Below, piece after piece: positions 24,277 through 34,116 of a DNA stretch of 64,000 nt. The stretch spans positions 20,911 through 84,910 of the forward strand of contig JAHHHW010000070.1 in NCBI GenBank assembly GCA_019359115.1, read 5' to 3'. A model generated the notes under the pieces. That model ran no database searches. It worked only from the letters and a program-made list of their open reading frames with translations, and was not told the origin of the DNA. Numbering within the stretch: the stretch's first letter is position 1; each line of letters begins with the position of its first letter. The stretch comes from Pelatocladus maniniholoensis HA4357-MV3. Its GTDB lineage: Bacteria; Cyanobacteriota; Cyanobacteriia; Cyanobacteriales; Nostocaceae. A program made the translations under genes and the position numbers.

Positions 24277-27200
24277 GGGAGATTGGACTAATACCGTTGC
24301 TCGCGTTCTGCGTCCAGAGAAATCATGTAGTAAACCCATCAGCGCAGGTACAACGGTGGGAGTCAAAATAGTGGAAAATGCCAAACCACCAGTCAGGACA
24401 ATGCCTAATCCTTGGTATAATTCTGAACCCTGACCCGGTAGTACTGCTAAAGGTAACATTCCTAACACACTAGTTCCCGCAGACATGAAAATTGCCCGTA
24501 GGCGATCGCTGGTTGCATTATAGAGTGATGCATCATAATCTTCGCCTGCTTCCTGAAGTTGCAAGGCTCTATCGACTAACAGAATGGCGTTGTTGACAAC
24601 CACACCTGTCAAAATCACAAATCCCAATGCTGTAATCATATCTAACGCCACATTCATTCCGGGAATGCGGTTGGCAATAACTAGGCTTAAGAGTGCGCCA
24701 CTCATTCCCATTGGTACAGTAGCCATAATTACTACTGGGTAAAGGAATGAGCGATAAAGTGCCACTAATAATAAGTATGTAATCAAAATCGAAAATGCAA
24801 ACGCAGCAGCTAGTTGAGCAACAGTGGCTGCTAACTGATCTGCGGAACCCGCCAATTCTAGCCGATAGCCTGTAGGTAAATTCGCACGCAAAGGAGCGAG
24901 AATTTGATTTTCAGTACGTTCTACTAAAGTAGCAAGCGGTGCATCCGGTGCGAGGGAGACGGTGAGGCTAATTGATCGCTCTAAATCCACGTGATTAATT
25001 ACATCCGGCCCAATCGTTTCGCTGACTTGAGCAACATCACCTAGTTGCACCTGTCGTCCCTGAGCATACAGTGGCAATTGTCGCAGTTGTTCTGGTGTTT
25101 CCACGGAGGTATTTTGTAACTCCACTGAAACATCAAGTTCTTCTTTGCCATCAATGTAATCGGAAGCAATGCGTCCACCCAATGCAGCTTCTACCATTGA
25201 ACCAATGTCAGCTTCCGAGAGTCCCACTTCTGCAATACGTTCTCGATTGGGAATCACTTGCAGTTCTCCGGCTCCTGTGACAAAGTTGGAACGTACATTC
25301 TGCACTCCGGAAAGTTGTCGCAATTTACCTGTAATTTGTTTCTCCAGATCATTGATCTGATTGAGATCAGCCCCGACAATATCCACTTCAAACTCCTTAC
25401 CAGGATCGCGGAAAATAGAAATGCGAGTTGGGACTATAAAGCGGTATCCAGCAAAATTGTTACTTTGGGCGCGCAACCGATCTACCATTTCAGCTAACCC
25501 AGTGGTGGTGGCAAATTCTGATTTTAAGATTGTGGCTATCCCCCGTAGTGCGCCGGGACGATCAACATACAAAATACGCTCAACTTCTGGTTGCGATCGC
25601 AAAAATTCTCGGATTGATTCAGACTGGCGAATTGCTTCGGGAATACTGGTTCCTGGTAAAGGTTCCGCCCGCAAGACAACTAAGTTACGATTACCTTCTG
25701 GTAAATAATCCGCAGGTGGCATTAGCACAACACTGATGAAAAGTAAAGCAACAGGAATCGACAGTACTATTAATCTCCGACCAATTCGCTTGCGTCCTAG
25801 TGACCAACTAACTGTAGAAGCGAGAAAGTTTTCTAATTTACCCTGAAAATGACGAAATACGGCTGAAGATTTGGCAACCGATCGCTCCAACAAATTACCA
25901 CCTCGATATTCGCCACCTTCCATCATTTGCATTGCTTCCGATTGCTTGAGGAACAATCCAGAAAGCATGGGGACTAAAGTCAATGCGGCAAATAAGGAGA
26001 ATAAGGAAGAAGCAGAAAGAGCGATCGCCATATCAGCATAAAGTTGCCCAGCTTCTCCCGTCACCATAATTAATGGCGCAAACACCACAACGTTAGTCAG
26101 GGTAGAACCAAGCATCGCGCCCCAAACTTCTTGTGTACCTTCAATCGCTGCGCGCATGGCACTTTTACCCTGCTGCATATGGGTGAAGATATTCTCAATC
26201 ACGACGATGGCGTTATCTACAACCATACCCACCGCAAATGCCAATCCTGCCAAACTGATAATGTTTAATGTCCGTCCCAATGCAGACATGACGATAAACA
26301 CCATAATCAGTGTAGTCGGAATTGTGATTGCCACCACCGCCACGGTACGCATGGAACCGAGGAACAAAACTAAGACAATGGTAGCTAGCAGCGCCCCACT
26401 CACCAAATTACCTTGAACAAAAGCCACCGATTGATTAATATATTGGCTCTCGTCATAGTTGAAGACAAAACGAATTCCCTGATTTTGCCGATCAAATTCT
26501 GTTTGCAGTGCAGCAATTTCCGCGCGAACACCTTTAGCAACCTCTGGGACATTTGCCCCAATTTGCCGAATTACACCAACTGCTACCCCTGGTTTGCCGT
26601 TAAATATCAACGCACTATCTTGCGGTTTGCGCCCCATCTGTACTTGAGCCACATCCCGCAAGTAAACTGTACCGGACTGATCACGTCGCAGTACAAAGCC
26701 TTCTATTTGTGATAAATCTTGCGATCGGCTGACTGTGCGTACTCGATATTCCCGTCGTCCCAAAATTAACGGCCCACCCCGGATATCGCGGTTGTTTTCC
26801 CGCAGTACCTCCACCACGTTACCAATCGTGAGGTTGCGATCAGACAATGCTTTTGGATCAACCTTCACTTCTACTTCTCGCTCTTGTCCACCGACTACGA
26901 GAAATTGTCCTGTTCCCTCCACTCGCCGCAAGCGGGGAATCACCACTTCTTCGGCTAAATCTCGATAGCGGTTAGCATCCGGTTGAAATCCTTGTTTTGT
27001 ATCAAAAGGAATCCACATCATCGGGGAACTATTACCGCCCACCAGTTCTACACTCGATTCCTGGGCTTCTGGAGGTAAGCTTTCCACCTGCTGCAAGCGG
27101 TTGATCACATCAATCATCCGCTCTTGCAAATTAGCATCCTGAGTAAATTCTAATGTAATGCTACTGCGTCCAGATCGAGAATTACTACTAATTTCCTGTA

Positions 27201-27429
27201 CACCCAGCACCTCTTCCATTTGCTCTTCAATCGGGCGCGTAATCAGGTCTTCTACCTCCGTCGGTCCTGCTCCTGGGTATGTGGTGGTAATCGTAATTTC
27301 CGGGCGATCGCCCCCTGGTTGCAACTCTAAAGGCAGATTCAGCAGCGAAAATACTCCCAATATTGCTAGCAAGCAAAACAGGACAAAAGTACCATGTCGC
27401 CAACGCACAGAAGTTTCGATAAAGTTCAT
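24259..27429 (-). CDS. RND efflux transporter, HAE1/AcrB family
   Basis: A 1056-residue inner-membrane proton-driven pump with the standard RND layout. There is a TM1 near the N-terminus, a first periplasmic porter/docking domain (about 40-335), TM2-6 with [14 protein letters not shown] carrying the paired TM4 aspartates, the central loop, a second porter domain and TM7-12. The conserved motif FAVGMVVDN and the [12 protein letters not shown] segment are seen. The adaptor gene lies upstream on the same strand (60-base gap), so the two form an efflux operon. Substrate is unknown. No TolC gene is adjacent. The stop codon lies inside the 3' end of the amino-acid ATPase gene on the other strand. 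Confidence 0.95.
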   Translation of the reverse strand: MNFIETSVRWRHGTFVLFCLLAILGVFSLLNLPLELQPGGDRPEITITTTYPGAGPTEVEDLITRPIEEQMEEVLGVQEISSNSRSGRSSITLEFTQDANLQERMIDVINRLQQVESLPPEAQESSVELVGGNSSPMMWIPFDTKQGFQPDANRYRDLAEEVVIPRLRRVEGTGQFLVVGGQEREVEVKVDPKALSDRNLTIGNVVEVLRENNRDIRGGPLILGRREYRVRTVSRSQDLSQIEGFVLRRDQSGTVYLRDVAQVQMGRKPQDSALIFNGKPGVAVGVIRQIGANVPEVAKGVRAEIAALQTEFDRQNQGIRFVFNYDESQYINQSVAFVQGNLVSGALLATIVLVLFLGSMRTVAVVAITIPTTLIMVFIVMSALGRTLNIISLAGLAFAVGMVVDNAIVVIENIFTHMQQGKSAMRAAIEGTQEVWGAMLGSTLTNVVVFAPLIMVTGEAGQLYADMAIALSASSLFSLFAALTLVPMLSGLFLKQSEAMQMMEGGEYRGGNLLERSVAKSSAVFRHFQGKLENFLASTVSWSLGRKRIGRRLIVLSIPVALLFISVVLMPPADYLPEGNRNLVVLRAEPLPGTSIPEAIRQSESIREFLRSQPEVERILYVDRPGALRGIATILKSEFATTTGLAEMVDRLRAQSNNFAGYRFIVPTRISIFRDPGKEFEVDIVGADLNQINDLEKQITGKLRQLSGVQNVRSNFVTGAGELQVIPNRERIAEVGLSEADIGSMVEAALGGRIASDYIDGKEELDVSVELQNTSVETPEQLRQLPLYAQGRQVQLGDVAQVSETIGPDVINHVDLERSISLTVSLAPDAPLATLVERTENQILAPLRANLPTGYRLELAGSADQLAATVAQLAAAFAFSILITYLLLVALYRSFLYPVVIMATVPMGMSGALLSLVIANRIPGMNVALDMITALGFVILTGVVVNNAILLVDRALQLQEAGEDYDASLYNATSDRLRAIFMSAGTSVLGMLPLAVLPGQGSELYQGLGIVLTGGLAFSTILTPTVVPALMGLLHDFSGRRTRATVLVQSPLKNLR

Positions 27430-27439
27430 AGTGGGATTG

Positions 27440-27501
27440 GGGATGAATCAGTTAACAGTTAACAGTTAACAGTTTAATTTGATCACTGATCACTGATTAG
27501 T
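27440..27501. repeat. Composite heptamer repeat, second copy
   Basis: The text ATGAATCAGTTAACAGTTAA continues with two more AGTTAAC-like units, TTTAATTTGAT and TCACTGA units, ending CTGATTAGTTG. The repeat at 1422-1503 shares both flanks but carries TGATAAC units. The stop codon and last residues of the RND adaptor lie within it. Confidence 0.75.
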
Positions 27502-28827
27502 TGGATCAACTATTTTCACTGGCGCACCATCTTGCAAGCCGTCACCGCCACGTAGGACGATGCGTTGTCCGGTTTGTAGGGAGGAATGATAAATTGCCAT
27601 GTCTTTGCCCATGTCAGCAATCATTTCTACCTGAATTTGTTTGGCTTTGCCATCGGTGACTGTGAAGACAAACCATTCGTTTTGTCTTCTGGTTAAGGCA
27701 TCTCGCGAGACGACAAAACTAGAACGATTTGCAGGCATCTTTAGGTTGCCTGCGATCGCCATCCCTGGTAATAATCCTGATGGTGGTTTGTTAATTTGGA
27801 CACGTACTCGTTGACGACGGGAGGCACTGTCGGCAGAGGGAACGACGGCGGTGATTGTCGCTCGTTGTTTCCATTGTGGTAGGGCGCGAGCTGTGAGTTC
27901 AATTGCCATACCGGGAGTAACTCGACCAGTTAATTCTTCTGGTAACTCTAAGAAAATGTCAAAGCGATCGCCTGCTACTAGGGTGACAATTTGATTAGAG
28001 CTTTGCACCAAATCACCATTGCTGACGTGTCGTGTCTGCACTACACCCGATTCAGATGCCACAATCCGAGTTCGTTGTTTTGCTAGTTGTACTTGTGCGA
28101 GGTTAGCTTGGGCTGCTTCTACGTTGGCTTTCTGGGCGGCAATTTCTTCTTGAATTGGCCCTGCTTTGGCTTCTGCAAGTTCAGCTTGAGCTTCTAACAG
28201 TGTTCCCTGGATGTCATTTAAATTTGTTTGAGCTTCCACTAGTGTTCTTTGTGACAATGCACCTTCTTTCACTAGGTCACTAGTACGCTTGAGGTTATCC
28301 CGTGCTTCTTGTTCTCGTGCTTTGGCAGATGTGACGGCTGCTTGACGTTGAGCAATAATTTCTGGACGAGTACCTACTTCTAAGCGTGCTAAATTGCTAC
28401 GTTGCTGTGCTAGTTGCGCCTGTGCTTGAGCGATCGCCAATTGCTGATCAGAGTCATCTAAGACAGCAATTACCATTCCTGCCTTGACGCGATCGCCTGG
28501 TTGCACTAAGATTTTTTCGACAGTTCCACTAGTTTGAGCGCGAAGTGTGGATTGTTGAGTGGCTTCCACCTGTCCCAAAAGCTGTACATTCCTGGTAGCA
28601 GTTCCAGTGGCCAGAGCGATCGTTTCAATGGGGCGTGGGGATGGTGCTTGCTGCTGTTGAGCCACAGAAGGTTGCGGTGCGCCACCAGGAGCCAGCATCC
28701 GCCAAAGGATAATACCCCCAGTGGTTAAAAACAAAATTATCAATGTCCGGAACCAGGGTTTGCCAGAACGAGTAGAACTGTCTGATTGGGTTTGATGGGT
28801 TGAAACTGGAGCTTCAGAAGTATCCAT
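27490..28827 (-). CDS. RND efflux periplasmic adaptor (HlyD/AcrA family)
   Basis: This 445-residue membrane-fusion protein has an N-terminal transmembrane anchor (about residues 25-42, RTLIILFLTTGGIILW), a Gln/Pro-rich linker and the lipoyl half IVQPGDRVKAGMVIAVLDDSD. A coiled-coil hairpin (about 130-260) follows, then the second lipoyl half VASESGVVQTRHVSNGDLV and the beta-barrel and membrane-proximal domains. It partners the downstream RND pump. I use the ATG at 28827; a TTG at 28842 adds five residues. The last codons and the stop come from a repeated heptamer element, so the extreme C-terminus may differ from relatives. Confidence 0.92.
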   Translation of the reverse strand: MDTSEAPVSTHQTQSDSSTRSGKPWFRTLIILFLTTGGIILWRMLAPGGAPQPSVAQQQQAPSPRPIETIALATGTATRNVQLLGQVEATQQSTLRAQTSGTVEKILVQPGDRVKAGMVIAVLDDSDQQLAIAQAQAQLAQQRSNLARLEVGTRPEIIAQRQAAVTSAKAREQEARDNLKRTSDLVKEGALSQRTLVEAQTNLNDIQGTLLEAQAELAEAKAGPIQEEIAAQKANVEAAQANLAQVQLAKQRTRIVASESGVVQTRHVSNGDLVQSSNQIVTLVAGDRFDIFLELPEELTGRVTPGMAIELTARALPQWKQRATITAVVPSADSASRRQRVRVQINKPPSGLLPGMAIAGNLKMPANRSSFVVSRDALTRRQNEWFVFTVTDGKAKQIQVEMIADMGKDMAIYHSSLQTGQRIVLRGGDGLQDGAPVKIVDPTNQ

Positions 28828-28897
28828 AGCGGTTGATGGCAAGCTATTGAGGATTTAGGACTAATGAGTGAGAAGCCAGAATACAGAAAGAACAATA

Positions 28898-29004
28898 TTA
28901 GACCTCTTGCAAAAATACATGAGTGCAAGAGTTGGGAAAAGGGTAAAGGGAAAAGGATTTTTCTATTCCTTTAACCTTTGCCCTGACTTCTGCAAGAAGT
29001 TTAA
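28898..29004. mobile_element. MITE-like element, type A, degenerate copy (107 bp)
   Basis: The left end TTAGACCTCTTGCAAAA (28898-28914) is the same as in the element at 19145. The right end (28988-29004) is its complement with three mismatches. The interior is A/G-rich and non-coding. It lies between the RND operon and a small membrane-protein gene. Confidence 0.6.
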
Positions 29005-29115
29005 TCAAAATGCTGAAAGTCTTCTTAGTTTATAGTTTGATAGATAAATGTGACAAAATAATGTCAGAATTTGTAGTTTGATAGAGAAATATTACAAAAG
29101 AGTTTAAATCTGGAT

Positions 29116-29541
29116 TTAAATTGCGATGGTGCGATCGCTTTCACGCTTAATTTTATCTAGTCCTTGATAGCGAATTAGTTCGCTGACTCGTTCCCGTGAT
29201 AAACCCAACTCGCGACTAATGTTAGCTTCAAGTTGATTAGGCTCGGTGATTGAGAACTCAAATTTCATCGTTTTGAGAGGTGAGTGATTTGTTTTCACAT
29301 TCACTAGCGAAACTCCTTTGGCTTGAAGAACTTTCACCTCAATCGCCACTACCTTTTTCATGATCTGCCGTACTAATTGCGTATCCGCTTGCAGGTATTT
29401 TTTATGACTGTAGGTATGATTGAGTATTCGATCTCCCACTAAACCGCTTCCCACCCAAAAAACCAGTCCAATCAACGGTAATGATGACCAAAACACAAAC
29501 CCTAATGTTTGTAATACTGGAAAAAGTTGAAGTTGACGCAT
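29116..29541 (-). CDS. Small membrane protein of unknown function
   Basis: This 141-residue protein has one or two hydrophobic helices at the N-terminus (LGFVFWSSLPLIGLVFWVGSGLV, residues ~13-35). A basic cytoplasmic or periplasmic domain follows (HSHKKYLQADTQLVRQIMKKVVAIEVKVLQ) and a C-terminal helix-turn-helix-like tail (LSRERVSELIRYQGLDKIKRES). I do not recognise the family. It is divergent from rppA with 115 bases between the starts and could be controlled by that regulator. Confidence 0.6.
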   Translation of the reverse strand: MRQLQLFPVLQTLGFVFWSSLPLIGLVFWVGSGLVGDRILNHTYSHKKYLQADTQLVRQIMKKVVAIEVKVLQAKGVSLVNVKTNHSPLKTMKFEFSITEPNQLEANISRELGLSRERVSELIRYQGLDKIKRESDRTIAI

Positions 29542-29656
29542 GGAAGGAATAGACTTGATTGCTTGATGTTAATTGCTGATCGTCACTTCTATGTCACTCA
29601 GTTAGCTTAATCTTAAAACTAGCAAGTGAAATTTACAGCAAGCTGATATAAATGGG

Positions 29657-30334
29657 ATGTTGATCTTACTGGTTGAAGACGATCTAGCCCAATTAGAACC
29701 ACTGCGGGCTGCACTATTGAAAGTAGGGCATACAGTAGATGCAATTGAAGATGGAGAAACAGCACAATGGTTTGCTTTTCAAAAAGATTATGACTTATTG
29801 ATTCTAGATTGGATGTTACCTAAGATGAGTGGGGTAGAACTGTGTCAGTCATATCGAAGAGCAGGTAAAGTCGCTCCAGTACTGATATTGACTGCAAAAG
29901 ACACGGTTACAGATAAGGTAATGGGTTTAGATGCGGGTGCGGATGATTACTTAGTCAAACCAGTAGATGTATTAGAACTTTTGGCGCGGGTACGAGCATT
30001 GGGAAGGCGATCGCCAATGTGGCAAGGAGATATACTCAGCTTAAGTGGGTTACATCTGCATGTATCTAATTTGACGATTGAACTTGATGCAATCACAACT
30101 CAACTTTCTAGCCGGGAGTTCCAATTGATGGAATATTTGATGCGACATCCCCGCCAAATTTTATCTCATGATCAGATTGAGCAAGCCCTGTGGAGTAGCG
30201 GAGAAGAACCCGAAAGTAATGCAGTCACAACTTTGGTACGCCGCTTGCGCCAACGTCTGCAAATCATTGGGGCTAGAGATTGGCTCGAAACGGTGCATCG
30301 GGTAGGCTATCGGTTGAATCCGCCGAATTCATAA
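29657..30334 (+). CDS. rppA: OmpR-family response regulator, RppA-like
   Basis: This 225-residue regulator has a receiver domain (residues 1-118) with the acidic pocket VEDD, phospho-Asp in ILDWMLP, Thr in LILTAKD and Lys in LVKPVD. A winged-helix domain follows (about 130-222, LSSREFQLMEYLMRHPRQILSHDQIEQALW and VTTLVRRLRQRL). The sequence is close to cyanobacterial RppA, which with the kinase RppB is linked to redox or nickel sensing and photosystem gene expression. No RppB kinase gene lies next to it here: the next gene is ftsH on the opposite strand. It is therefore an orphan in this window. Confidence 0.85.
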   Translation: MLILLVEDDLAQLEPLRAALLKVGHTVDAIEDGETAQWFAFQKDYDLLILDWMLPKMSGVELCQSYRRAGKVAPVLILTAKDTVTDKVMGLDAGADDYLVKPVDVLELLARVRALGRRSPMWQGDILSLSGLHLHVSNLTIELDAITTQLSSREFQLMEYLMRHPRQILSHDQIEQALWSSGEEPESNAVTTLVRRLRQRLQIIGARDWLETVHRVGYRLNPPNS

Positions 30335-30415
30335 CAATTCGTGGAAATAGGGTTTTAAACATTAATCATCCCAAAGACATTGAAACCTGACACAGATGCG
30401 AGTTCGGTATAACGC

Positions 30416-30528
30416 AATACGGTTCGGAGCAGATAAATCGATTGATATTGAAACCCACTAGAGACGCGATATATCGCGTCTGGTACAATCCGAAAATTAT
30501 GACGAAAAATCCTTAACCGAACCGTATT
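30416..30528. mobile_element. MITE-like element, type B (113 bp), containing the palindromic repeat
   Basis: Perfect 12-base terminal inverted repeats AATACGGTTCGG (30416-30427) and CCGAACCGTATT (30517-30528). Inside is the 18-bp palindrome GACGCGATATATCGCGTC (30463-30480) and flanks shared with 19055-19088. Non-coding, between the convergent ends of rppA and ftsH. Confidence 0.65.
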
Positions 30529-30559
30529 AATTGTCATCCCACCAACAAACGACCAACCC

Positions 30560-32479
30560 CTAGCCGCTAACAACTAACTGTTGCTTTTCAGGTAACTGGG
30601 TATACTCAGCAACAATTTTACGGAATTGCTCTCCTTCTATAGTTTCCTGTTCCACTAATAAGTCTACAAGACGATCTACTAATGCTCGGTTTTCACGGAT
30701 TATTTTTCGAGCTTGTTGGTAACAAAAAATAGCCATTTCTCGCACTTGTCTATCAATCTTGGTGGCCATTTCTTCTGAATATTCGTTGCGGCTGACCCAA
30801 TCCCTACCCAAAAAGACATCACTATTTTGAGTTTCCAAAGCTACTAGTCCCAAGTCAGACATCCCGTACATTGTCACCATCTTTCGAGCTAGGTTCGCAA
30901 CCATTTTCAAATCGTTACTAGCGCCACCTGTAACTTCAGATTCTCCAAATACTTCTGCTTCTGAGGCTTTTCCTCCCAGTGTCATGGTAATGTTGTCTTG
31001 TATCCAAGCACGAGTGTAAAGACCACTATCAATCATCTCTTCATTGAGAATTTGCTGAGAGAAACCACCGACTCCACCAGAACGGGGAATAATGGTGACT
31101 TTGTTTAAAGGGTCTGCGTGGGGTAAAAGTGTAGCCAACAAAGCGTGTCCCACCTCGTGATAGGCAATCAATCGCTTTTTGTTGCTATCTAACAATGGGT
31201 TGAGAGTTAACCCAATCGTCAGCCTATCAATAGCATCGTCAATTTCTATCTGTGTAATTAAATCTTTGCGTCTGCGTGCTGTGAGAATAGCTGCTTCATT
31301 CAACAGGTTAGCTAAATCTGCCCCTGTAAAACCAGGGGTACGGCGTGCAACAACTTCTAGGGAAACTGCTGGGTCAACCTTCTTATTACGAGCGTGAACT
31401 TTTAAAATTTCCAAACGCCCTTTCCTGTCTGGTGCATCAACAATTACCTGACGGTCAAATCTTCCGGGTCTGAGTAATGCTGCATCCAAAACATCTGGGC
31501 GGTTAGTAGCAGCAATAATAATAATGCCTGTATTGCCCTCAAAACCATCCATTTCGGTCAGCAACTGGTTAAGAGTTTGCTCTCTCTCGTCGTTACCACC
31601 ACCAATACCAGCACCCCGTTGTCTACCAACAGCATCAATTTCATCGATAAATATCAAACAAGGAGCATTATCTTTGGCTTTTTTGAATAAGTCACGGACG
31701 CGAGATGCACCCACACCAACAAACATTTCCACAAATTCTGAACCGGAAATGCTAAAGAAAGGAACACCTGCTTCCCCAGCAATGGCTTTTGCTAGTAAGG
31801 TTTTACCAGTACCCGGAGGTCCTACTAACAGCACTCCTTTGGGGATGCGTGCGCCAACAGCAGTAAATTTTTCTGGTTGTTTGAGGAAGGTAACAACTTC
31901 TTGCAGTTCTTCTTTGGCTTCTTCAATACCCGCTACATCATCGAATTTGATACCAGTTTTTGCCTCCATTTGAAAACGAGCTCTGGATTTACCAAAATTC
32001 ATGGCTTGACTAGAAGCATTCGTAGAGCGGCGTAGGAACAATAACATTAAAGCAACCAGTGGCAAAATCCACATGAGATTGATCAAAAGACCAACAGCAG
32101 CTTTACTATTAGTAGAGGAAACCTCGTCAAATTGAACATTTCTATTAGCTTTAAGTGTATTGATTAATTCTGGGTTTTGATCCAAAAGCTTTACACGTAG
32201 CGGTTGAGCATTTGGTTCCTGTCCCTTGAGATACACATCTGCTACTTTTTCAGTTTCGTCCAAATCTACCCTGACGACTTCTCCATCTTCAATTTTTTGG
32301 AGCAGTTTACCATAGCTAAGAGTGTTGTTGTCCTGCTGCTGCTCTGCTTTTTGTGCTAAGGCTGGAGTACCTATCACAAATCCTGGCAACATCATCATAC
32401 CAGCTACCAACGCCCCTGCCAAAGCTGTACGTTTTGTCGGTCGCTGTTTTGTTGACACCTTTTTCTCAAAACTTCTCAT
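30560..32479 (-). CDS. ftsH: ATP-dependent zinc metalloprotease FtsH
   Basis: A 639-residue membrane AAA protease that degrades membrane and soluble proteins; in cyanobacteria FtsH complexes turn over damaged photosystem II D1. It has an N-terminal helix, an exposed FtsH_ext domain, a second helix ([19 protein letters not shown]), the AAA domain with Walker A GPPGTGKT, Walker [12 protein letters not shown] and the SRH segment [21 protein letters not shown], and the zinc motif HEVGHA. All active residues are present. Which of the several cyanobacterial FtsH paralogues this is cannot be told here. Length is normal for the family. Confidence 0.96.
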   Translation of the reverse strand: MRSFEKKVSTKQRPTKRTALAGALVAGMMMLPGFVIGTPALAQKAEQQQDNNTLSYGKLLQKIEDGEVVRVDLDETEKVADVYLKGQEPNAQPLRVKLLDQNPELINTLKANRNVQFDEVSSTNSKAAVGLLINLMWILPLVALMLLFLRRSTNASSQAMNFGKSRARFQMEAKTGIKFDDVAGIEEAKEELQEVVTFLKQPEKFTAVGARIPKGVLLVGPPGTGKTLLAKAIAGEAGVPFFSISGSEFVEMFVGVGASRVRDLFKKAKDNAPCLIFIDEIDAVGRQRGAGIGGGNDEREQTLNQLLTEMDGFEGNTGIIIIAATNRPDVLDAALLRPGRFDRQVIVDAPDRKGRLEILKVHARNKKVDPAVSLEVVARRTPGFTGADLANLLNEAAILTARRRKDLITQIEIDDAIDRLTIGLTLNPLLDSNKKRLIAYHEVGHALLATLLPHADPLNKVTIIPRSGGVGGFSQQILNEEMIDSGLYTRAWIQDNITMTLGGKASEAEVFGESEVTGGASNDLKMVANLARKMVTMYGMSDLGLVALETQNSDVFLGRDWVSRNEYSEEMATKIDRQVREMAIFCYQQARKIIRENRALVDRLVDLLVEQETIEGEQFRKIVAEYTQLPEKQQLVVSG

Positions 32480-32652
32480 AAGAATTACCCTTTGTCCGCT
32501 GCCATGATCTGAGCGCTGGTTTTTTTATAGCTTTTCTTTTAGTAAAGAGTAGAAATAAGCTTTTCTCACTCTAGTGTAGCTCTGCCTTCAGAATATTAGG
32601 ATACCTTCTGCTTTGTGCTGTTGGTACTTCTATTTTAAAAGTAGAGAACAGA

Positions 32653-32757
32653 GATTGAGGATTGAGGATTGAGGATTGAGAATTGAGAATTGAGGATTGA
32701 GGATTGAGGATTGAGGATTGAGGATTGAGGATTGAGGATTGAGGATTGAGGATTGGG
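32653..32757. repeat. Heptamer tandem repeat, 15 units
   Basis: Fifteen 7-base units, mostly GATTGAG, with two GAATTGA-like variants and a final GATTGGG, lie between ftsH and the IS630-type element. The 293-base gap (32480-32772) shows nothing else except the ftsH upstream region. Confidence 0.9.
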
Positions 32758-32973
32758 GATTATTAATCCTTTTATAGCAAGCGCCATGTTGGTTAGGACA
32801 CTAGAGCTAGGACATACTCCATGGCTTCTCGCAATGTTCCAAAATTCTCCAGTTGTTTGCGAATCCGACTTTTTAACCATGACCAAGATTTTTCAATCCG
32901 GTTTAAATCTGGTGAATAAGGTGGTAAATACCAAACCTCACAGCCTGCTGCTTGGACCAGTTCTTCAGGGATC

Positions 32974-33085
32974 TCCAAATAATAAAATGCCCAGCCGTCG
33001 AGGCGCGCCTCTTAGGCGAAAGCGCCTAAATTCTTGGGAAGGCGCCAAAATATATTTAATACGGCGCTTGCTTTTATTACTTGGA
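32974..33085. mobile_element. MITE-like insertion C inside the transposase (112 bp)
   Basis: Terminal inverted repeats TCCAAATAATAAAA / TTTTATTACTTGGA (one mismatch) enclose GC-rich text with nested hairpins (GGCGCGCC, AGGCGAAAGCGCCT, GGAAGGCGCC). It splits the transposase codons between GRIEAL and EELVQAAG. Confidence 0.75.
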
Positions 33086-33667
33086 AGTGCCTCAATGCGT
33101 CCACCTTTATGAAAAGTGGCATTGTCAATGACAAGTTTCTGTCCTGGTTTCAAGGTGGGAATCAAGCAGGTTTCTAACCAAGTTTCAAATACCTGACGGT
33201 TGCAAGCTCCTTCAATTGTGAACGGTGCTAATATCTGTTGACCACAAAGTGCAGCAATCATGTTAACTCGACCTGTCCTGCGACCAGACTTCAGGTCATG
33301 AAAGCGTTCCCCTTGAGGACTATAGCCATAACCATAATCTTCTCGATGATCCATGCCTGACTCATCGGCATAAACAATCTCCTCATTCTTCAAGGGGGCT
33401 AGCTGTTCCACAAAGGCTTTGCGTTTGGCTTCATCTGTTTCACGGTAGCCGTAGGTCTTTTTTTTCGCGTAAACCCAATCTTCTTCAAAGCACGTGATAT
33501 TGTGCGATCGCTAATGTCACCTTCCCACAGTTGAGCCATCTCCACTTGAGTTTTGTCGCCATGAGTTTCCACAAAAGCTCGAAATTTCTCCCAGTCAGTG
33601 ATTTTATGACCAATTAAGCGATTTTCTCTGACTTTGGCTTGAAAGTCACCCCCTTGGACAAATAAGA

Positions 33668-33803
33668 GCAAAACTGGGCAACCTTATATATTTTGCCCAC
33701 ATTTAATATCTAGGAGTGGAGGTGGCAGCAAGGGGGTAAGTAGAGTGGAATACAATTCATTCTCTAATCAAACCCCCTTGCTGCAAAGGTTGCCCAGTTT
33801 TGC
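33668..33803. mobile_element. MITE-like insertion D inside the transposase (136 bp)
   Basis: Perfect 18-base terminal inverted repeats GCAAAACTGGGCAACCTT (33668-33685 and complement 33786-33803). A second, inner inverted pair GCAGCAAGGGGGT / ACCCCCTTGCTGC is present. It splits the transposase between the N-terminal HTH part and the GGDFQAKV segment. The sequence is unrelated to insertion C. Confidence 0.8.
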
Positions 33804-34116
33804 ATACTCAAGAGTGAAACCGTTTCCCTACGACGTTGGAACCATGTATTGATTGTATTACGGCTGATATTGAAGAATTCACTCGCCTCCGAGCGCTTCA
33901 TCCCATCAAGTTCAATCGCTTCAATCACTTTTCGCCGCAGATCATAACTGTAAGCCCTTGCCATTGGAATGTCCAAACTAATCACTTCTTTATCTATCTT
34001 AGATTATGTCCTAACTAGCCCGGCGGTTGCTATACTACCTGAAATATTAAACCTCCTTAATAGAGATTCTACTAAGGAGGTCAAAAGCGGCACAATAATA
34101 TCACACCCTGGGGTTC

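Larger units (their letters stand above)
32793..33964 (-). pseudogene. IS630-family transposase, disrupted at three points
   Basis: Read on the minus strand, the N-terminus (33964, MARAYSYDLRRKVIEAIELDG) holds a helix-turn-helix and runs to WFQRRRET. A 136-bp MITE then interrupts it. The frame resumes at GGDFQAKV and runs to IGFTRKK at an A8G run (about 33459-33466), where a -1 shift is needed. The DDE part follows (VYADESGMDH, LVIDNATFHKGG) until a 112-bp MITE after GRIEAL. The end resumes at EELVQAAGCEVWYLPPYSPDLNRIE, with the catalytic Glu, and stops inside the terminal repeat. With two insertions the gene cannot make an active enzyme. Confidence 0.88.
32773..34034 (-). mobile_element. IS630-family insertion sequence, decayed
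   Basis: Imperfect ~29-base terminal inverted repeats (left TATAGCAAGCGCC...GTTAGGACA at 32773-32801, right complement at 34006-34034) flank a broken IS630-type transposase. Both ends carry TA, the usual IS630 target. Without the two internal MITE-like insertions (112 and 136 bp) the element would be about 1.0 kb, normal for the family. Confidence 0.8.

Noticed and set aside
26156..27469. Several + strand frames opposite the RND gene
   Set aside because: Antisense shadows of a well-supported 1056-residue gene.
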